The notes under the pieces are model-generated. The model did not search any database. It was not told the origin of the DNA and saw only the letters and a program-made list of their open reading frames with translations. Below are positions 37,882 through 47,177 of a DNA stretch of 64,000 nt, piece by piece. Location: assembly GCF_002000245.1 (NCBI RefSeq), contig NZ_MTCM01000003.1, forward strand, positions 62,001 through 126,000, written 5' to 3'. The number at the start of each line of letters is the position of its first letter. The stretch's first letter is position 1. Made by a program: the position numbers and the translations under genes. Origin of the DNA: Sphingobacterium sp. CZ-UAM. Its GTDB lineage: Bacteria > Bacteroidota > Bacteroidia > Sphingobacteriales > Sphingobacteriaceae.

Positions 37882-37968
37882 GTTCCAAAATTGCCCATTA
37901 CCGCCGCCAAGCATGGTTAATGAAGAGTTAATGCTATGTTAAGGTGTATGATCTTTCTTGCAAGCCAT

Positions 37969-37976
37969 TATATTTG
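37969..37976 (+). promoter_or_regulatory. TAnnTTTG box directly before the histidine kinase start
   Basis: An exact TATATTTG whose last base is only 3 nt before the ATG at 37980. A transcript from it would begin at or within the start codon, so either the mRNA is leaderless or this box is not used. Confidence 0.4.
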
Positions 37977-37979
37977 TAT

Positions 37980-39299
37980 ATGGAATTGAAACCTAAAAAT
38001 TATATTACCCTTTTCATCGTATTTTTTGCTGTCCTTATTGGCATACAAGGTTATCAATTGTACAACACTTACCAACTCAAACAACGCGAGGTCCTTGCCC
38101 TGGTCAAAAAAAAGCTAGACAACATAGATGACTCAAATCTTATTTTTGACCACAACCTATTAAGTAAGGATATCGCCAGAGATTATTACATCAAACTGGT
38201 CAAGAAAGAGATCACCGAAGATGGTCTAAAACACCTGTATCAGATACATGCACAGAAAACTTCCAACGAGCTCACTAAATATGTCGATAGTGTATTCAAA
38301 CCTCTCGGTATGCATGTCATCCTTAAACAGGAAATATTGGGCATTTATTATAAAGATGCTGTAAAACCATTGGTCAGGGGACCGATCACCGTTTATACCA
38401 CACAAGGAGCCTTCAACCATCCCATGGAATTATCCACAAGTAAATGGGTCACCGAAAAAACTGAAACAAATAAGATCGAAGGTCGTATTGAGAGCAAAGA
38501 AATATTATATGTATTTTCCGTTCCACGAAAAACTTCCTATGAAGTAGTCAATCTTAACTGGATTTTATTCAAGGAGCTTACCTCTTTATTTATGAGCACC
38601 ATATTGATTCTGACAGCATTTATATGGCTGTTTTACCGAACCATCAAGAATCTCCGAAGGCAGGACAAACAGATCGCAGTATTACATGATGTCGTAGACA
38701 ATATTTCGCATGAGCTAAAAACGCCTGTTGCGACCTTAAAAATTGCCGCTAAAACACTCCGCAAGTCTGCCGATGACAAGATCATCGCGGTTATCGAACG
38801 TCAGGTAAGCCGTCTGGAGCAAACACTAGATCCACTAAACGAGAATCAAAGCGCAATAAACTTATCCCCCATAACAGTGGATGAACTACAGACCATTTTT
38901 AGCGATTTTCAGCTATGCAATCCAACGGTCAAACTTACTGTGGAGCCAAGCTTCAACACGCAAATCTGTCTTAACCTCACTGATGCGACGACGTTATTTT
39001 ACAACTTGATGAATAATGCAGTTAAATACGGCGCCACAGCGTTGGGGCTTCGTTTTGAAGCACAGAAAAACTATTTATCCATTCAAGTTAAAGACAATGG
39101 TCAAGGCATAGCAGAGAGCGAGTTACCCTATATTTTTGAAAAGTTTTACCGTATACAAAAAGACAATATCCATGACACAAAAGGTTTGGGTCTTGGTCTG
39201 TTCCTTGTTAAGAATATCATCAGGAAATACGGTGGGGAGATCAAGGTGATCAGTAAATTGCAGCAAGGGACAACTTTTATCATCCTGCTGCCCCGTTAA
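37980..39299 (+). CDS. Membrane sensor histidine kinase
   Basis: 439 residues from MELKPKNY; an in-frame GTG 36 bp upstream is less likely. TM1 is about 9-27 and TM2 about 203-220, enclosing a periplasmic sensor domain of about 175 residues. The DHp motif NISHELKTPVATL has phospho-accepting His244. ATP-binding boxes: N (NLMNNAVKYG), G1 (DNGQGI), F (IFEKFYRI), G2 (GLGLGLFLV). No HAMP domain is obvious. Signals to the response regulator 168 bp downstream. The divergent outer-membrane receptor gene is a plausible target. Confidence 0.94.
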   Translation: MELKPKNYITLFIVFFAVLIGIQGYQLYNTYQLKQREVLALVKKKLDNIDDSNLIFDHNLLSKDIARDYYIKLVKKEITEDGLKHLYQIHAQKTSNELTKYVDSVFKPLGMHVILKQEILGIYYKDAVKPLVRGPITVYTTQGAFNHPMELSTSKWVTEKTETNKIEGRIESKEILYVFSVPRKTSYEVVNLNWILFKELTSLFMSTILILTAFIWLFYRTIKNLRRQDKQIAVLHDVVDNISHELKTPVATLKIAAKTLRKSADDKIIAVIERQVSRLEQTLDPLNENQSAINLSPITVDELQTIFSDFQLCNPTVKLTVEPSFNTQICLNLTDATTLFYNLMNNAVKYGATALGLRFEAQKNYLSIQVKDNGQGIAESELPYIFEKFYRIQKDNIHDTKGLGLGLFLVKNIIRKYGGEIKVISKLQQGTTFIILLPR

Positions 39300-39467
39300 T
39301 TTACTTCGTGATAAAATCCCAACCTTGAGGAATAAGGGTTATGTCAAAAGCGAACATTTGTGAAAGGAAAGTAAGTGCTCCACCATTAAATTTGAACAGG
39401 ATCTAGAAAAGAGCAAGCTTTATGAAGATCTAGAACAAAAGCCAAATACCAGTTAGACAAAATTAAA

Positions 39468-40145
39468 ATGAAGAATAAACTATTACTTGTAGAAGATGAT
39501 CCAGATTTTGGATTTATGTTGAAGCAATACCTCGAGCTTTCAGACTTTAATGTGGATTGGATTATGCAACCGAATGACCTTACTACCGACTTTCAGAGGC
39601 TTTCAGGGTATGATTTAATTATTTTGGATGTGATGCTTCCACAGGTAAGCGGTTTTACCCTGGCAAAGGAGATCAATAGGCTTTTTCCTTTCCTTCCTTT
39701 TATCTTTTTGACGGCCAAAGAGCAGAAGATCGATAAACTAACCGGCCTGAAAATCGGTGCTGATGATTACATCACCAAACCCTGTGACCCAGAAGAATTG
39801 TTGCTTCGCATACAGAATATCTTAAAACGTCATCAAAAACATATGCTGTCAAGTTCGATTTCAATTGGCTCTTATCTGTTTTTCCCCGACCAACTGCTGT
39901 TAAGCCATGCCCAGGAAAAATATAAACTTACAGAGCGCGAAGCACACTTGCTCCTGTTCTTATGCCAGCACAATGGTCAGCTCGTGACCCGGGAAGATAT
40001 TCTTGAAAAGGTCTGGGGAAATGCCGATTTTTTTACCGGCAGAAGCATGGATGTGTTTATCACACGTATACGCAAATACCTAAGCCATGATCCTGCCCTC
40101 CGTATCAGTTCGAATCGCGGTGTTGGATTTACGGTTTATTTCTGA
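39468..40145 (+). CDS. OmpR/PhoB-family response regulator
   Basis: 225 residues. The receiver domain has acidic pocket EDD (10-12), phospho-accepting Asp54 (LIILDVMLP), Thr82 (FLTAK) and Lys104 (DYITKP). The C-terminal winged helix has YKLTEREAHLLLFLCQHNGQ and GRSMDVFITRIRKYLS followed by NRGVGFTVYF. It is the DNA-binding partner of the upstream kinase. The 168-bp spacer between the two genes has no hairpin and no other gene, so co-transcription is likely. Confidence 0.95.
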   Translation: MKNKLLLVEDDPDFGFMLKQYLELSDFNVDWIMQPNDLTTDFQRLSGYDLIILDVMLPQVSGFTLAKEINRLFPFLPFIFLTAKEQKIDKLTGLKIGADDYITKPCDPEELLLRIQNILKRHQKHMLSSSISIGSYLFFPDQLLLSHAQEKYKLTEREAHLLLFLCQHNGQLVTREDILEKVWGNADFFTGRSMDVFITRIRKYLSHDPALRISSNRGVGFTVYF

Positions 40146-40154
40146 AACTTATTA

Positions 40155-41210
40155 TTACCTTTCAAGCTCCTCTTTTCGTCTGTTCCACAGTTTTTCTGCC
40201 CAGCGCCCAACAAACCAAAAGGAAACTGCTAGGATCAAGAAAAATACAGCTCTATTGATATTATCCCAGAGATACTCCACATAACGCGTATAGATATTCA
40301 GCACCAAAAAAACGAAGCCCACTTCGCGGGTGACATTATCTTTTGCCTTTAATCCATAAATAACAAGAAAAGCGGACACTGCCGTGGATAAAATACCCCA
40401 ATAAAACATATGGTATTGACGTACCGTGGTCCATTCATAAAAATCCGAATAGTTGCCAAAAATGGACAGTGTCCATAAAGAGACCATGAGGTAAATCAAT
40501 CCGATGATATAACTGACCGGCTGAAAGCTCTGCAGGCGCTGGAAACGTGGCTGCAGCCAAACAGCTGCCGCTGTGATCATTGCGCCAAAAATAGTAAAGC
40601 GCAAAGGGTAGTTCATACCCCAGAATTTAAATCCCCAATTGCTATGGTAGGCTGTCTCGGTCGCGAACCAGACGCCCAGTGCCAGTAACATAAAGGTCCA
40701 GATCAGTTTACTATCGAGCTTTACTGCAAGAATACCGTATATCGCAACGGAGAGTAAAAATAAGAGGGAATAATGCATGGTATCTTTATCCAAAACCTTG
40801 CCCATAAAACCGATACAGGCTGCTGTTCCAAACACACCGATCAACATCATGGTCTCGGTGGAAAGATTTTTATAGGGATAGCGTTTTTTGTAGCGAAAAC
40901 CCAGTGTATAGAATAATACGGCGACAGCAGCAAAAAAGAAACAGAATAAAATATTGGGCGCTTCATAAAGCGTATCGACAAAGGCCAAAAAAGAGGCATC
41001 TGTAAATAGCGAAAAAACAGCAAATACCAGTGAGGCCAGGGCGATCCAAAAAGCATAACGAGCCAGTTGGCCCCAGTCAAAACTCTTCACGTCGAGACTA
41101 TCCATCAGCTCAGTGGCTTTCTGTTCGTCCAATAGATTCTCCTTTTTCCAAAATTGGACAATATCTTCAATGGACTGTTTTTCCTGTTTGCTGACGTCGT
41201 ATTTTCGCAT
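40155..41210 (-). CDS. DUF2157-like polytopic membrane protein
   Basis: 351 residues. A soluble N-terminal segment (1-45, KQEKQSIEDIVQFWKKENLL) is followed by about nine to ten hydrophobic helices. The N-terminal helix pair before the first TM resembles DUF2157 proteins. It has a basic C-terminus (RWAEKLWNRRKEELER). It ends 9 bp from the convergent response regulator gene. No transport or catalytic motif was recognised. Function unknown. Confidence 0.75.
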   Translation of the reverse strand: MRKYDVSKQEKQSIEDIVQFWKKENLLDEQKATELMDSLDVKSFDWGQLARYAFWIALASLVFAVFSLFTDASFLAFVDTLYEAPNILFCFFFAAVAVLFYTLGFRYKKRYPYKNLSTETMMLIGVFGTAACIGFMGKVLDKDTMHYSLLFLLSVAIYGILAVKLDSKLIWTFMLLALGVWFATETAYHSNWGFKFWGMNYPLRFTIFGAMITAAAVWLQPRFQRLQSFQPVSYIIGLIYLMVSLWTLSIFGNYSDFYEWTTVRQYHMFYWGILSTAVSAFLVIYGLKAKDNVTREVGFVFLVLNIYTRYVEYLWDNINRAVFFLILAVSFWFVGRWAEKLWNRRKEELER

Positions 41211-41218
41211 TATTATTG

Positions 41219-41246
41219 TATTGAGTATTGGGTATTGAGTATTGGG
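41219..41246. repeat. Tandem 14-mer, part of the dispersed repeat family
   Basis: Two exact copies of tattgagtattggg in a row, just upstream of the DUF2157-like gene. The same wording (AGTATTGAGTA, AGTATTGGG) begins the repeats at 51591 and 53803. The rest of the gap to uvrA (41247-41494) contains short stretches like ACTTACAGCTTACAAGG that recall the same family, and no gene. Confidence 0.6.
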
Positions 41247-41494
41247 ACCTTAGTGAAACATAGCGCTGATTTACAAATTCATTTATTTTTTAAAATTAAC
41301 GTTTAATTTTCGAGGCTCTTCTTGTATAAACTTACAGCTTACAAGGTTGCCCTAATCACCTTAGCCGACTACAAGATAACAATAAGCTTCGTAACTTTCC
41401 TAACTCATTGCAGCATCACAAGAGTTCCTCATCACCTGTATCTCACATTTTGTTCCAAAAGTTAGATAAGCTCGCATAATTCCTTTAAAATCTG

Positions 41495-41502
41495 TAATTT
41501 TG
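41495..41502 (+). promoter_or_regulatory. uvrA: TAnnTTTG promoter box for uvrA
   Basis: An exact TAATTTTG, 44 nt before the uvrA start codon. A Shine-Dalgarno-like aaggag lies at 41536-41541, unusually clear for this window. No well-placed -33 element was found. Confidence 0.5.
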
Positions 41503-41546
41503 CATGTTTTGCATTTTATCCCTTTACAGGGTTTTAAGGAGTTTTC

Positions 41547-44387
41547 ATGGCAGTAAAAAGAAGCCCAGATTTGGGCGAACAGAGTGAAGTTCAGGTATTT
41601 GGCGCACGCGCGCACAATCTTAAAAATATTGATGTTTCATTTCCAAGAAATGAATTGGTCGTTATCACTGGGTTAAGTGGCAGTGGAAAGTCTTCTTTGG
41701 CTTTTGACACCATTTATGCGGAGGGACAACGCCGGTATATGGAGACTTTTAGCGCTTATAGCCGTCAGTTTTTGGGTGGTATGGAGCGTCCGGATGTGGA
41801 TAAGATATCGGGTCTGAGTCCTGTAATTTCCATTGAGCAGAAAACAACGAGCAAAAACCCAAGATCAACCGTAGGAACCATCACCGAAGTCTATGATTTT
41901 ATGCGCCTTTTGTTTGCCCGTGCTGGAGAAGCGTTCTCCTATGTCACTGGCAAAAAAATGGAACGCATGTCTGACGATCAGGTGATCGACCGTATCTTGG
42001 ATGAGTTTGAAGGGCAAGCCTTAAATATCCTCGCTCCTGTTGTAAAAGGACGAAAAGGACATTATCGGGAGCTATTCGAACAAATTCGTAAACAGGGTTA
42101 TGTCAAAGTGCGTGTGGATGGTGAAATACTAGACCTTGTCCCCAAAATGCAAGTTGACCGCTATAAGATTCACGATATCGAGATTGTCGTGGACCGTCTG
42201 AAAATAGAACGTGAAGATAAAAAGCGACTGCAGACTTCGGTGATGCAAGCCATGAAGACAGCAAAAGGCATTATCAAAGTGTCTACCAAAGATAATCAGG
42301 AACAATTTTACAGCCGTTACCTAATGGATGCGGAATCAGGAATATCGTATGATGAACCGCAACCGAACACCTTCTCGTTCAATTCACCATATGGTGCCTG
42401 TCCGACATGTGATGGTTTAGGTTATATCTTTGAAATTGATAAAAATGCTGTCATTCCTGACAAAAAACTCAGTATTCAAAAAGGTGGCCTGGCTCCCTTG
42501 GGTCCAACACGGGAAAACTGGACTTTTGAGGTACTTAAAGCCGTAGCCAAAAAATTGGATTTTGCGGTAACAACGCCGCTGGAGAAACTAAATGACGAGC
42601 AGATCGACCAACTTTTGTTTGGTAATAAAGAAGAACCTATCGTTGTCACTGTATCGTACGGAAGCTATGGTGCCCGTGAATACCGTGTGGAATTTGAAGG
42701 TATCTTTAAAATGCTTGAGGAATTCTCCGGAAAATCTTCGGACGACGCGCCCTCATTGGATGATTTCAGAACCAAAGTGACCTGTCCTACCTGCGAAGGA
42801 GCCCGATTGAAGAAAGAATCGCTTCACTTTAAGATTGCAGACAAGAATATACACGAGCTATCGACATTAGATATTTCGGCGTTAAAAGAATGGTTCGATC
42901 AAGTGGAAAGCAAACTGGATGAACGCCAATTGGTCATTGCTACGGAAATACTCAAAGAAATAAGGGCCCGTCTGGGCTTCCTGTTGGATGTGGGTCTGAA
43001 TTATCTGACACTGGATCGTACAGCCAAGACGTTATCCGGTGGGGAAGCGCAACGCATCCGTTTGGCAACCCAGATCGGTTCGCAGTTGGTCAACGTCCTT
43101 TATATTCTGGATGAACCAAGCATCGGATTACATCAGCGCGACAATGAGCGCCTCATCAATGCACTTAAAAACTTACGTGATATCGGCAATTCGGTGTTGG
43201 TTGTTGAACATGATAAGGACATGATCCTACATGCGGATTATGTGATTGATATGGGGCCAGCGGCGGGCGTTCATGGGGGGACAGTCGTTGCGGAAGGACA
43301 ACCTAATGAAATCTTAAAATCGGATTCATTGACCGCAGCGTATCTTAACGGGAAAAAAGAGGTTAAGATCCCCGAGAAACGGCGTGAAGGCAATGGCAAA
43401 ACGCTGACCATTCATGGTGCTACAGGCCATAATCTGAAAAACCTGACAGTAAGCTTTCCATTAGGTAAACTGATTGTTGTATCAGGTGTTTCGGGATCCG
43501 GTAAATCGAGTTTGATTACCGGCACATTGTACCCGATCTTAAATAAACATTTCTTCCGGGCAAAAGCGACTCCGCTTCCATTCAAAAAGATCGAAGGTCT
43601 GGAACATATCGATAAAGTCATTGAAATCGATCAAAGTCCTATTGGCCGTACACCACGCTCCAACCCTTCTACGTATACTGGTGTATTCTCCGATATACGT
43701 ACACTTTTTGTGCAGCTTCCCGAAGCGAAAATCAGAGGCTATAAACCTGGTCGTTTTTCTTTCAATGTCAAAGGTGGCCGTTGTGAGACCTGTCAGGGTG
43801 CGGGCTTGAAGGTGATTGAAATGAACTTCCTACCTGATGTGCAGGTTCCCTGTGAAACATGCCATGGAAAACGTTATAACCGAGAAACTTTGGAAGTACG
43901 CTACAAGGGTAAATCTATCTCGGATGTACTCGACATGAGTATCAACGATGCTGTCGATTTCTTTGAAAATGTACCAAGTATTTATAGAAAAATCAAAACC
44001 TTACAGGATGTAGGTTTAGGCTATATTACCTTGGGGCAATCTTCGACAACCTTGTCGGGAGGTGAAGCTCAGCGGGTGAAACTTGCCACAGAACTTTCCA
44101 AGAAAGATACCGGAAACACATTTTACATTCTCGACGAACCGACAACAGGCCTTCATTTTGAAGACGTCAATGTGCTCATGGGTGTGATCAACCGACTGGT
44201 AGACCGTGGTAATACGGTATTAATTATCGAGCATAACCTGGATGTTGTCAAATCCGCAGATTGGGTGGTTGATATCGGTCCTGAAGGAGGGAAAGAGGGT
44301 GGTCAGGTATTATTTGAAGGCACCCCAGAAAATTTAATTAAAAACAAGAAAAGCGAAACCGCACGATTCCTAAAATTGGAGATGTAA
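41547..44387 (+). CDS. uvrA: Excinuclease ABC subunit A
   Basis: 946 residues, full length. Two ABC ATPase modules: Walker A GLSGSGKSSLAFDTIYAEGQ and GVSGSGKSSLITGTLYP; signatures LSGGEAQRIRLATQIGS and LSGGEAQRVKLATELSK; Walker B ILDEPSIGLHQRDN and ILDEPTTGLHFEDV. Zinc-finger cysteines are CPTCDGLG, CPTCEG and CETCQGAG / CETCHGKRYN. DNA damage-recognition subunit of nucleotide excision repair, working with UvrB. mutL follows about 200 bp downstream from its own promoter. Confidence 0.98.
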   Translation: MAVKRSPDLGEQSEVQVFGARAHNLKNIDVSFPRNELVVITGLSGSGKSSLAFDTIYAEGQRRYMETFSAYSRQFLGGMERPDVDKISGLSPVISIEQKTTSKNPRSTVGTITEVYDFMRLLFARAGEAFSYVTGKKMERMSDDQVIDRILDEFEGQALNILAPVVKGRKGHYRELFEQIRKQGYVKVRVDGEILDLVPKMQVDRYKIHDIEIVVDRLKIEREDKKRLQTSVMQAMKTAKGIIKVSTKDNQEQFYSRYLMDAESGISYDEPQPNTFSFNSPYGACPTCDGLGYIFEIDKNAVIPDKKLSIQKGGLAPLGPTRENWTFEVLKAVAKKLDFAVTTPLEKLNDEQIDQLLFGNKEEPIVVTVSYGSYGAREYRVEFEGIFKMLEEFSGKSSDDAPSLDDFRTKVTCPTCEGARLKKESLHFKIADKNIHELSTLDISALKEWFDQVESKLDERQLVIATEILKEIRARLGFLLDVGLNYLTLDRTAKTLSGGEAQRIRLATQIGSQLVNVLYILDEPSIGLHQRDNERLINALKNLRDIGNSVLVVEHDKDMILHADYVIDMGPAAGVHGGTVVAEGQPNEILKSDSLTAAYLNGKKEVKIPEKRREGNGKTLTIHGATGHNLKNLTVSFPLGKLIVVSGVSGSGKSSLITGTLYPILNKHFFRAKATPLPFKKIEGLEHIDKVIEIDQSPIGRTPRSNPSTYTGVFSDIRTLFVQLPEAKIRGYKPGRFSFNVKGGRCETCQGAGLKVIEMNFLPDVQVPCETCHGKRYNRETLEVRYKGKSISDVLDMSINDAVDFFENVPSIYRKIKTLQDVGLGYITLGQSSTTLSGGEAQRVKLATELSKKDTGNTFYILDEPTTGLHFEDVNVLMGVINRLVDRGNTVLIIEHNLDVVKSADWVVDIGPEGGKEGGQVLFEGTPENLIKNKKSETARFLKLEM

Positions 44388-44580
44388 CCCGACAGATTAC
44401 TGTGGGGAATGCCTGACTTTTGACCGGTTCCGGTTGAGAGCATCGGCTCGTAGGGATTTTCGTTTGTTCATCACGCTATGTTTTAAAAGCACATATCCCG
44501 CCATAGACGGTTTTAGCACCGATATGGAACATCCCGTTGATTTTCATTTGGGTTTGTGCTTTCTAAATATGGATATTTCG

Positions 44581-44588
44581 TAACTTTG
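44581..44588 (+). promoter_or_regulatory. mutL: TAnnTTTG promoter box for mutL
   Basis: An exact TAACTTTG ending 6 nt before the ATG at 44595. A TTTG at 44553-44556 lies 24 nt upstream, slightly long for a -33 element. It implies an almost leaderless mutL mRNA. Confidence 0.55.
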
Positions 44589-44594
44589 TATTAT

Positions 44595-46475
44595 ATGTCG
44601 GATATTATTCAATTACTTCCAGATAATGTTGCTAATCAGATTGCGGCGGGAGAAGTGGTGCAGCGGCCAGCGTCTGCCATTAAAGAATTGATTGAGAATG
44701 CCATTGATGCTGGAGCTGACAAAATCAAACTTATTGTTAAGGATGCAGGTAAATCGTTGATCCAGGTCATTGACAATGGCTGTGGCATGAGTGTAACGGA
44801 TGCCCGTCTTTGCTTTGAACGTCATGCGACTTCAAAAATCCGCAAAGCGGAGGATTTATTTGCGATCCGCACGATGGGTTTTCGTGGGGAAGCAATGGCC
44901 TCTATTGCTGCGATAGCGCAAGTCGAACTTAAAACACGTCGTGTCGAAGATGAACTTGGCACCGTCGTCGAAATAGAAGGATCAAAAGTTGTCAACCAAT
45001 ATCCAGAAGCTGTTGCTGCTGGAACCAATATTTTAGTCAAAAATCTTTTTTACAATATTCCTGCCCGCAGGAACTTTTTAAAAAGTAATTCTGTTGAAAT
45101 GCGTCATATCATTGACGAATTTCAACGTATTGCCTTATCCAATCCTCAGATTTTTCTCTCCTTACATAGTGATGGGAATGAAATTTATCATCTCCCTGCT
45201 GAGACGTTGAAACAACGAATTGTCCATATCTTCGGGAACAACTATAATCAACGGTTGGTTCCTGTAGAGGAGGATACGTCCATTATTAAAGTGGATGGAT
45301 TTGTCGGTAAACCTGAGTTTGCAAAGAAAACGCGTGGCGAGCAGTTTTTCTTTGTCAATAAACGATTTGTACGTGATCCTTATCTACACCATGCGGTTAT
45401 GAATGCGTACGAGGATATTATGCAAGCGGAAACGTTTCCATTTTATGTCCTCTTTATTGATATCGATCCAGCCCGCATCGATATTAACGTACACCCCACC
45501 AAGACTGAAATCAAATATGAGGATGACAAAGCAATTTATGCGATCATCCGCTCGGCAGTGAAAAGGTCGTTGGGACGCTATAATATCATGCCTTCTTTGG
45601 ATTTCGAACAGGAAACAAGTTTTTCCAACCTGATTACAAAGAAATCATTGGATGAAATTATAGCGCCGACGGTGACCTTTAATCCTGATTTCAACCCTTT
45701 TGACACAGACAAGTCCAAATCATCCTATTCCAGATCGGATAATTATGCCGAGGGCTTGGCGAAAAAAACGGGGGGAATACCAAGCAACTGGGATTCATTG
45801 TACGAAATCGTCGAAAAGGAGGAGTCTGTACAGCTGCCTTTGCATAGGGATTCCGAATTGGAAACGGATCGGCCCCAAGCTATGCAAGTAGAAGATAAAA
45901 CTTCCGCTAAATTATTTTTTCAGCTACACAACAAGTATATCGTTTCGCAGATTCACTCTGGTTTCATTCTTATTGACCAACAAGCTGCCCACGAACGTAT
46001 ATTGTTTGAACAGTTTCTGACACAACTTGATCAACATAAAGGTTTAAGCCAGCAGAGTTTATTCCCACAGACCATCGATCTCAACCCTGCGGATAATGAA
46101 CTCATGAAGGACTTATTGGACGACATCAATGGTCTAGGTTTTCAGATTCGTGAATTTGGAAAAAATTCCTATATTATTGACGGAATTCCAGCTGACTTGG
46201 GAACAGGTTTTGATGAGATCAAAATGATTGAAAAAATATTGGAAGATTATAAAAATAATCAATCCGAATACAAATTAGCTAAACGCGAGAACCTGGCGAA
46301 AAGCCTTGCCCGTAATGCTGCGATCAAACCAGGCACACAGCTTGACAATACGGCTATGGCAGAATTGGTCGACAAGCTCTTTGCCTGTCAATCACCGAAT
46401 ATCTCCATCTATGGCAATCCGGTTATCGTAACATTTACCCTGCAGGAATTAGCAGAAAAATTTGGCAAAAACTAG
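44595..46475 (+). CDS. mutL: DNA mismatch repair protein MutL
   Basis: 626 residues from MSDIIQLLPDNVANQIAAGE; upstream in-frame starts would lie across the promoter box. The GHKL ATPase has ELIENAIDAGA, DNGCGM and TMGFRGEAMASI, followed by HPTKTEIKYED. In the C-terminal domain the endonuclease motif DQHA(X)2E(X)4E appears as DQQAAHERILFE (Asp461-Glu472), with Gln for His. It recruits effectors after MutS mismatch recognition. First gene of a tight run with two rhomboid-type genes (13- and 11-bp gaps) and an EEP hydrolase. Confidence 0.97.
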   Translation: MSDIIQLLPDNVANQIAAGEVVQRPASAIKELIENAIDAGADKIKLIVKDAGKSLIQVIDNGCGMSVTDARLCFERHATSKIRKAEDLFAIRTMGFRGEAMASIAAIAQVELKTRRVEDELGTVVEIEGSKVVNQYPEAVAAGTNILVKNLFYNIPARRNFLKSNSVEMRHIIDEFQRIALSNPQIFLSLHSDGNEIYHLPAETLKQRIVHIFGNNYNQRLVPVEEDTSIIKVDGFVGKPEFAKKTRGEQFFFVNKRFVRDPYLHHAVMNAYEDIMQAETFPFYVLFIDIDPARIDINVHPTKTEIKYEDDKAIYAIIRSAVKRSLGRYNIMPSLDFEQETSFSNLITKKSLDEIIAPTVTFNPDFNPFDTDKSKSSYSRSDNYAEGLAKKTGGIPSNWDSLYEIVEKEESVQLPLHRDSELETDRPQAMQVEDKTSAKLFFQLHNKYIVSQIHSGFILIDQQAAHERILFEQFLTQLDQHKGLSQQSLFPQTIDLNPADNELMKDLLDDINGLGFQIREFGKNSYIIDGIPADLGTGFDEIKMIEKILEDYKNNQSEYKLAKRENLAKSLARNAAIKPGTQLDNTAMAELVDKLFACQSPNISIYGNPVIVTFTLQELAEKFGKN

Positions 46476-46488
46476 AAGATAGAACTAT

Positions 46489-47166
46489 ATGTTTCAACAA
46501 TTGACACCCGTTATCAAGAATTTACTGATCGTAAATATTGTATTCTTTTTAGGATCGCAATTTGTGCCCATTGCGTATAATTATCTTCCGGTTTTCTACC
46601 CAGATTCGCCTTATTTTAAAATTTGGCAGGTTATTACACATATGTTTATGCATGCTGATCTGGGTCATATCTTCTTCAACATGTTTTCTTTGGTCATCTT
46701 TGGCCCAATGATCGAGCAAGTGCTCGGTTCAAAACGTTTTTTGAATTTCTATCTGATTTCGGGTATTGGTGCATGGCTATTGCAAATGGGGGTTCAGGGT
46801 GTTGAAATATTTAATGCAACAGGAAGTTTTTTCCCATTGCACCATAGTTTGGATTTGTCTACGCTAAACACATCTAATCCAGGCTTAGTGCAAGAGGTCT
46901 ATACTTCTCGTATGCTGGGTGCCTCTGGTGCCATATATGGTGTATTACTCGCTTTTGCTTACCTTTTCCCAAACATACCGCTTCAATTTTTGTTTATTCC
47001 TGTACCAATCAAAGCAAAATATATGATCGGAGGATATATTTTGATCGAGATCTATATGAGCTTATCCAGACCGGGTGATTCGGTAGCCCATCTCGCACAC
47101 GTTGGTGGTGCACTGTTTGGCTATTTGCTGCTCAAACTTTGGCGGATTAGAAAGGGAATTTATTAA
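46489..47166 (+). CDS. Rhomboid-family intramembrane serine protease
   Basis: 225 residues, about six TM segments. The catalytic pair is complete: Ser146 in GASGA and His204 in AHLAHVGGALFGY. The conserved HMFMHADLGHIFFNM segment supplies His60 and Asn64 of the oxyanion hole. It cleaves membrane proteins within the bilayer; the substrate is unknown. Translated 13 bp after mutL and 11 bp before a second rhomboid-like gene that lacks the catalytic residues. Confidence 0.95.
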   Translation: MFQQLTPVIKNLLIVNIVFFLGSQFVPIAYNYLPVFYPDSPYFKIWQVITHMFMHADLGHIFFNMFSLVIFGPMIEQVLGSKRFLNFYLISGIGAWLLQMGVQGVEIFNATGSFFPLHHSLDLSTLNTSNPGLVQEVYTSRMLGASGAIYGVLLAFAYLFPNIPLQFLFIPVPIKAKYMIGGYILIEIYMSLSRPGDSVAHLAHVGGALFGYLLLKLWRIRKGIY

Positions 47167-47177
47167 TAGCACGCGTC

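Noticed and set aside
37944..37979. Upstream GTG start for the histidine kinase
   Set aside because: The added residues (MYDLSCKPLYLY) lie across the TATATTTG box, and the ATG at 37980 gives a normal N-terminus just before the first TM segment.
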